NCBI GenBank assembly: GCA_963082875.1
Contig: OY720102.1
Coordinates: 14,296,990-14,360,989 of the forward strand
Reading direction: 5' to 3'
DNA: 64,000 bases
Source: Corella eumyota
Lineage: Eukaryota; Chordata; Ascidiacea; Phlebobranchia; Corellidae
Below the pieces are notes generated by a model that was given only the letters and a program-made list of their open reading frames with translations, searched no databases and was not told the origin of the DNA. This document shows, piece by piece, positions 58,819 to 64,000 of the stretch (position 1 is its first letter; each line of letters starts with the position of its first letter). The translations under genes and the position numbers were made by a program.

Positions 58819-59301
58819 CTTTTTTTTTATAAAATCATTTTTTTTTGAGTTGAAAAATAAATTTTTTTTTTTTTTTGTGGAAATAAATTTTTTTTATAAA
58901 CTTTTTTTGAGTAAAAGAGAGTTAATAGAAAATGTGCTATTATTAGTAAAATGGTGGTTTTGGAAATATAGTTTTTGGTAAAATGTCAGTAACTCCATTT
59001 TCTATGCAAACCTTAAATCTCTTTAAAATTTTTTTTAATTATTTTGCTTTTCAATATTTAAATTTTGAATTAATTTTTATAAAACTCTTTTTATTTTATG
59101 GTTTAGAATCCAGATATTATCTGCAAGTGTTTTCTTTTACTCGGTAATGACTTTTACCACCGGATTTGCCGACACTTATTGGTTGTTAGCTTTGCTGAGA
59201 GTTGGTTTTGGGGCAGGGTGAGTTTAAAGTTTGTTTCAGTAAAAAAATATTAAAAAAAAAAAAAGTTTTTTGTACCAGTTATTATTTCAAACTAAATTTG
59301 T

Positions 59302-59390
59302 GAGTGAAGCATGGTGTAGTGGTAAGAGCACTTGGCATCACTACATGAGGTTCTTTGTTCAATTCCCACTGCTCTTATGCTAGGGTCTTA
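59302..59390 (+). mobile_element. SINE tRNA-like head, intron 3
   Basis: GAAGCATGGTGTAGTGGTAA. Equivalent to 41893. Confidence 0.8.
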
Positions 59391-59657
59391 ACAAACCTTA
59401 ATAATATCATATTTTTTTGTTTTGTATGTATAATAAATTCTCTTATAAACCTAAAACTTTTTTCTCAGAGAGTCGGCCTGTACTCCTCTTACCTCAAGTT
59501 TGGTGGCCGACATTTTCTCACAGAAAGTTCGAGCTTTTGCGATGAGTTTTTTCAACTTTGGAATTTATTTTGGATATGGTTTGGCATTTGCTGTTGGAAA
59601 TTATGTGACTGACGCCAACATTCTTGGAATGGTGAAAATTTTTTAAATATTTTTTAC

Positions 59658-59744
59658 CGGCAGTACGATGTTGTAGTCAGAACACTTGGCTTTACTACAT
59701 GAGGACCTGGGTTCGATCCTAACTGCTGTCATGATGTAGCACCC
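59658..59744 (+). mobile_element. SINE tRNA-like head, intron 4
   Basis: CCGGCAGTACGATGTTGTAG and GGGTTCGATCCTAACTG. Equivalent to 42248. Confidence 0.8.
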
Positions 59745-60048
59745 CTTTTTTTGATCAGTTTATTTTTAGGTTTTTTTATTAAATCAACCCCCAAAAAAAC
59801 AAAATTGATTTAACTTTTTTTAAATTAATTTTTAACTAATTTTTTGTTAATTTTTTCTTAGAGTTGGCGTTGGTGTTACTTTATAGCTGGAGCTCCAGGC
59901 ATAATTATGGCGATTATTTTATATTTCACTGTCAAAGAACCAGAACGTAAAATTATAGAACAAGCTGAAGAGAAAAACAAATATGAGACAGGCTTTGGTA
60001 TTTAATACTTTTGATAAAATGTTTAATAAATAAAACTGTTTTTGGGAT

Positions 60049-60321
60049 TTATTTATCCTCGATGTGGGAAGGTCGATCTCATGACCTAAACATAGAATAA
60101 CATCAGTTACCCCAACCTGGTCTCAAATTGACTTTGGTAGTTTGGGAAATCATTGATTATAATTACCCGATAATTATGCCGCTGGTTAAGTGTTCTTAGC
60201 ATGAGTTTACACCGTTTATAGCGCCTTACTCAAGGGCTCTACTGCATAGAAGCAGTGGGGATTGAACCCACGACCTTATGTGTGGTGTAGCAACTGTTCT
60301 TACCACTACACCATCCTGCCG
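60049..60321 (-). mobile_element. Full-length SINE, intron 5
   Basis: Tail TTTATCCTCGATGTGGGAAG to head CACTACACCATCCTGCCG. Equivalent to 11770. Confidence 0.9.
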
Positions 60322-60650
60322 TTTTCATTATAAGAATTGTATTTTTTAAGTCTGCCGTAAAATTTCTTATTTTTTTGGAGAAATGTTTAAAAGTTATTTG
60401 GTCTATTTTGCAAACTATATTTTTAACTAAGCTATTTATAAACCTGGTTATAAATTTTATTATTTAGAAAAGCAGTCGGTGTTAAAATCAATTTTGACAA
60501 CTTTCAAATGATTTATCAAATCTCCAACTATCTTATTGTTACTGGTTGGGGCTTCATTCAGACATTCTGGTGAGTTTTATATTTATGCAATAAAATCCTT
60601 AGTTGGTGCTTCAACATGCCGGTACTAGGAATCAAATTAAGTAGGAATCA

Positions 60651-60804
60651 GTGCCAGTTTGGAATATTATAAAGATTATAATTGTCGATAATTAAGCTGC
60701 TGATTAAGTGCTGGCTTAGCAGGAGTTTATAGCACCTTACTCAATAACGTTACAGCTTGAGAGCAGTGGGAATCGAACCCAGGACCTCATGCAGCAAAGC
60801 CAAA
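60651..60804 (-). mobile_element. SINE part of intron 9, at the deletion joint
   Basis: GCCAGTTTGGAATATTATAA to GGAATCGAACCCAGGACC. It corresponds to the intron 9 SINE of copy 2, so a deletion joins intron 6 to intron 9 here. Confidence 0.85.
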
Positions 60805-61004
60805 TTTTTTAAATAATATTTTAATGGTTTATATAGTTTGATTTTTATTTTTTTGGTTAGTTTTTACAAAACTTTTTTCTAATTTCAGGTTCTTTTTTCT
60901 TTTTGTTGACTCAAATTTCTCTTCTGCGTGGTTCACTGCACATGAGCATTGAAGCGAACAATTGTGAAGAAAGTGAAGCAATAGTTAATAAAACGAAACT
61001 TTAA

Positions 61005-61445
61005 ATTGAAAAAAAAGTTTTTGAATTATGTTAAACATTTATAAATTTAAAAAATTTTATTATGACAATATTTTAATTTTATTAAATATTTATTAGTGAA
61101 ATATTTTTTATAATTTTTTGCCAAAATTTTTTTAAAGTTATTTTTAATATTATACTAGTGAGTTATTTTAGTTCCTAAATTATTTGTTGCCATTCTTGCT
61201 GTTTATATTTTCTAATTTATATTAACTAAACAGAAATTTAAATAATGTTAATTTTACAGTTTTTATTACTTTTAAGATTTTGTATTCCCTTACCTCATAA
61301 TTACTCCATATTTTATGAGAAATTATTATTGTTTTATATTTCTGAAATATATTTTGTTTTTGTTACTTCTTTTAAAATTTTAGAAAACTATAAAATTGAT
61401 ATCATCTATTTTTTCAGATTATTTTTCGAAAATGCAAATTATTAA
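61005..61445. other. Transporter copy 3 3' flank
   Basis: AT-rich and shared with 14004 and 45089. A hydrophobic 66-codon ORF is not frame-conserved in copy 2. No gene is seen. Confidence 0.55.
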
Positions 61446-61826
61446 TAGTGATGTGCCGATCAAAATGGTGATCGTAAATCGTCGATTTTTGAAGGGATTT
61501 TGCGATCACCCGATCAAGGTCCAAAATCGGTAATTACGTCACATTTAATTTTACGTCACAAATAAACACGCACATGCCTTAACCACATAGATTCCATAAA
61601 CTTTTACAGCGCTTTATTTCCGCGCTGGTAAAATTGTTTTTAGTTCTTGTAAATTATACTGAATATTACGGTTAAATATTTAAACAAACTTGTGAATAAG
61701 TAGAAGTGTTTAACATACAGGGTCAATTTTTTTTTGTATTTAGTGACAATAATGTTACCGATTGTTCGGACACGTTATCCGATCGTTATCTGATCCGAAA
61801 AAAAAACGGCGATCGGCACATTACTA
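61446..61826. mobile_element. Whole hAT-like MITE with 8-base target duplication
   Basis: 381 bases with terminal repeats TAGTGATGTGCCGATC and (reverse complement) TAGTAATGTGCCGATC, flanked on both sides by ATTATTAA (61438-61445 and 61827-61834). Eight-base duplications and GTGCCGATC-type ends are typical of the hAT superfamily. No ORF, so non-autonomous. Confidence 0.85.
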
Positions 61827-61936
61827 ATTATTAAAATACTGTAGAAAGTTTTTTTGTTTTTATGCAACTATGCTTTTACAATTATTAAAATATTTGAATG
61901 TTAAAGACATGATTTCTATAAATTGATTTTTGGTTG

Positions 61937-62379
61937 AAAAGGCTGGGTTTGATTCCCACTGCTGGTATTTTGTAGCATTTGTGTAAGGCCTGAGATCCTG
62001 GGTTTGATTCCCACTGCTGGCATTTTGTAGCATTCGCGTAAGACCTGAGATCCTGGGTTTGATTCCCACCTCTGGCATTTTGTAGCATTTGTGTAAGGCC
62101 TGAGATCCTGGGTTTGATTCCCACTGCTGGCATTTTGTAGCATTCGTGTAAGGCCTGAAATCCCGGGTTTGATTCCCATTGCTGGCATTTTGTAGCATTC
62201 GTGTAAGACCTGAGATCCTGGGTTTGATTCCCATTGCTGGCATTTTGTTGCATTCGTGTAAGACCTGAGATCCTGGGTTTGATTCCCATTGCTGGCATTT
62301 TGTAGCATTCGTGTAAGACCTGAGATCCTGAGTTTGATTCCCACTGCTGGCATTTTGTAGCATTCGTGTAAAGCCTTAA
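61937..62379 (+). repeat. 55-bp SINE-derived tandem repeat, eight units
   Basis: Unit GATCCTGGGTTTGATTCCC, ACTGCTGGCATTTTGTAGC, ATTCGTGTAAGACCTGA. Related to the 57-bp family. Minus-strand ORFs over it are fortuitous. Copy 2 has about a third of one unit and copy 1 none. Confidence 0.95.
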
Positions 62380-62981
62380 AGTTAGTAAATAATTATAAAC
62401 ATGTAAACAACATGTTTATTACATTGACTTTAGTTCAAGGTCTGCAAAATGTTGCAATTCATTAAACACAAAATTACTGAGAATTTCGCAAATATTGCGT
62501 AAATATTTTGCAGAACTTTTGTAATCACAGCTGATATTGACCTTATAAAAACATCAAGTGTTATAAATAACTTCCTGTTATTCAGCCATCAATATTTGTC
62601 CTAGCTGATACCAACGAGTTTTATTTATCGATATTATAAATGATTAACCAAGTTCAACAACCTTATAACATATTCGCTTACAATTTAAATAAATATTTGT
62701 CATCAGGTTTTGCGTCATATTTAGCTGACACCACCATGTTGAAAATACTCAGTTTAATGTAAACAATCAAGTTGTTTGGTATGGGATAACTAACTGCTTT
62801 AAAATGTAATAAAATTAACTTGAAAATTTCGTTGTTTAAAAGTTGGTTTGGTTTTTAAATTATTTACATTTTGTTGCTTTTAATTTTTTTTCGATGTCCT
62901 GGTAACAGAACAATTTTTTTATTTTTTTTTTGGTTTTTATTTAATTTAAAAAATAATCATTATTGGTAATTATTAAACATT
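62380..62981. other. AT-rich spacer shared by the units
   Basis: Matches 45870-46466 and 14500-14905. No gene is seen. Confidence 0.55.
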
Positions 62982-63253
62982 TGCCAGCGTGGTGTAGCGG
63001 TAAGTACACTTGTTGCACCACCAGGAGATCGTGGGTTCAATTCCCACTGCTCCTATGCTATAGCACCCTTGAATAAGGCGCTATAAACGGTATAAACTCT
63101 TGCTGAGTCAGCACTTAATCAGCAGCATAATTACCGGGCAATTATAATCTATATTATCCCAAACTACCACAGGCAACTCGAGACTGGGTAACTCTATGTT
63201 TAGTTCGCGCAATCGACCTTCCACATCGAGGATAAAGATTTATACAAAAAAAA
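62982..63253 (+). mobile_element. Near full-length SINE
   Basis: GCCAGCGTGGTGTAGCGGTA head, GTGGGTTCAATTCCC B box, tail ATCGAGGATAAAGATTTATA. Equivalent to 46467. Confidence 0.9.
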
Positions 63254-64000
63254 CTTGTGACTAATTCTCCTAAATTTAAAGATTGCCTTTTTCTACCTGT
63301 TTCAAACCAGCATTTATAAACGAGTGTTCTTTTGCTGGGATCGCATTTTGATTGCTAGGCTAAAGTGTTTAAGGTATATATAGAATAACTTTACGAAAAA
63401 ATACCAGAATTTATAAACAAAACTTATTTTTAAACAGTGGGGCTCAGGGTCGTACATTTTAATTTTATTTTAACGTAAGGTTGTTGTCAGAATATATTTT
63501 ATTTTTGAGGTGTAGATAACAGAGGTGGTTCATGGGCTATATAACTAGAAAGGAGGAATAATTTTAAAAAATCGCAGCACCGCGGGATGAGTCTGGCGCA
63601 AAATTTTTGATTAGTTGACTGCAGTTTATATCTTGAATAATGTAGGATCTAATAAACTCCTACTATGGCTTAAACAATTATTAAACCCCAATAGAGTACG
63701 CTGTAAAGATGGGCATCGATAAGAAGGCCACACTTTATTAAAACAAAAATGCGACACAAACTATATGATACGAAACACAAACTACAAAGTATATAATCAA
63801 CAAATTAAGTATGGAAGCGAAAGTCTAATTGTGTGTTAAACCTTACTTCAGCCTTACTTTTTTATAAGTTTTTACGACCAGCGAACTAACAAAAAAGGTA
63901 ACCAGGGCCCAAAGATTTTTTTTAGAACAGCGGGGATTTTGCATTTTAATTACCGCGAAAAATTGTATTTTCGCGTAGTTTTATACAGTTTTTTAGACAG
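63254..64000. other. AT-rich region of the third unit, runs off the window
   Basis: Matches 15131-15880 and 46741-47430, so a third BEL/Pao fossil and perhaps a fourth collagen/discoidin gene may lie just beyond the window. No gene is seen here. Confidence 0.5.

Larger units (their letters stand above)
57743..61004 (+). pseudogene. Spinster-like MFS transporter, copy 3 (exons 7-9 missing)
   Basis: Has the only start codon among the three copies: MVKTFKGEPMYHWYC at 57743. Exons 57743-57963, 58435-58587, 59107-59217, 59469-59631, 59862-59997, 60468-60569 and 60889-61004 match exons 1-6 and 10 of the ten-exon copy. Exons 7-9 are deleted between exon 6 and a SINE remnant at 60651, removing about half of the C-terminal helical bundle. 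Exon 6 also has a TGA at 60509-60511. Conserved marks up to that point are GIVGDKYNR, LRVGFGAGESACTP and WRWCYFIAGAPGI. A working transporter is very unlikely; a parent gene may exist elsewhere. The ATG, the four bases before it (CAAA) and the exon 1 phase support this start. Confidence 0.85.

Noticed and set aside
14244-61445. 66-codon hydrophobic ORF downstream of transporter copies 1 and 3
   Set aside because: A 4-base difference breaks the frame in copy 2, and composition explains the hydrophobicity.
61860-62363. Three overlapping minus-strand ORFs of 137-167 codons
   Set aside because: They cover the 55-bp tandem repeat in all three frames, so they are repeat artefacts.
11033-63060. tRNA genes at GGTTCGATTCCC sites
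   Set aside because: All lie in SINE heads; no complete cloverleaf with paired acceptor stems is visible.

Overview
The window looks like an AT-rich invertebrate chordate genome, most likely a sea squirt of the Ciona type. This is an inference from short GT-AG introns, abundant tRNA-derived SINEs, hAT, Mutator-like and BEL/Pao remnants, and secreted collagen/discoidin lectin genes. No database search was possible.

The dominant feature is a segment present about three times. Its order is: a ten-exon Spinster-like MFS transporter gene, an AT-rich stretch with a SINE, a BEL/Pao retroelement fossil on the minus strand, a 50-bp tandem repeat, a four-exon collagen + discoidin (F5/8 type C) gene, a degraded hAT transposase, and a 57-bp satellite. 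Copies of the transporter lie at 11198-14003 (5' exons missing), 40335-45088 (all ten exons) and 57743-61004 (exons 7-9 missing). Each has its own in-frame stop. Collagen/discoidin genes lie at 1-2107 (3' part), 19296-22298 (last exon missing) and 49834-52888 (intact, 315 codons). The junctions between the units differ each time.

Between the second collagen/discoidin copy and the second transporter copy sits an unrelated 17.6-kb island (about 22750-40334). It carries a multi-exon gene for a zinc-finger protein with a tyrosine-recombinase-like domain (28343-31580), then a small six-exon gene for a Tudor-like protein with a C-terminal nuclear localisation signal (31761-34333). It also holds an inverted-repeat DNA element, a 92-bp satellite of about 26 copies, a 5'-truncated Mutator-like transposase and palindromic minisatellites. 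The island ends one base upstream of the second codon of transporter copy 2, which has lost its start codon.

Four observations deserve most attention. Every one of the nine transporter introns contains SINE or SINE-derived sequence. The 57-bp satellites, five arrays in both orientations, are tandem amplifications of the B-box part of the same SINE. The three discoidin paralogues differ mainly in the surface loops that bind ligand in this fold. The island pairs a recombinase-like gene with a nuclear-protein gene of unknown role.
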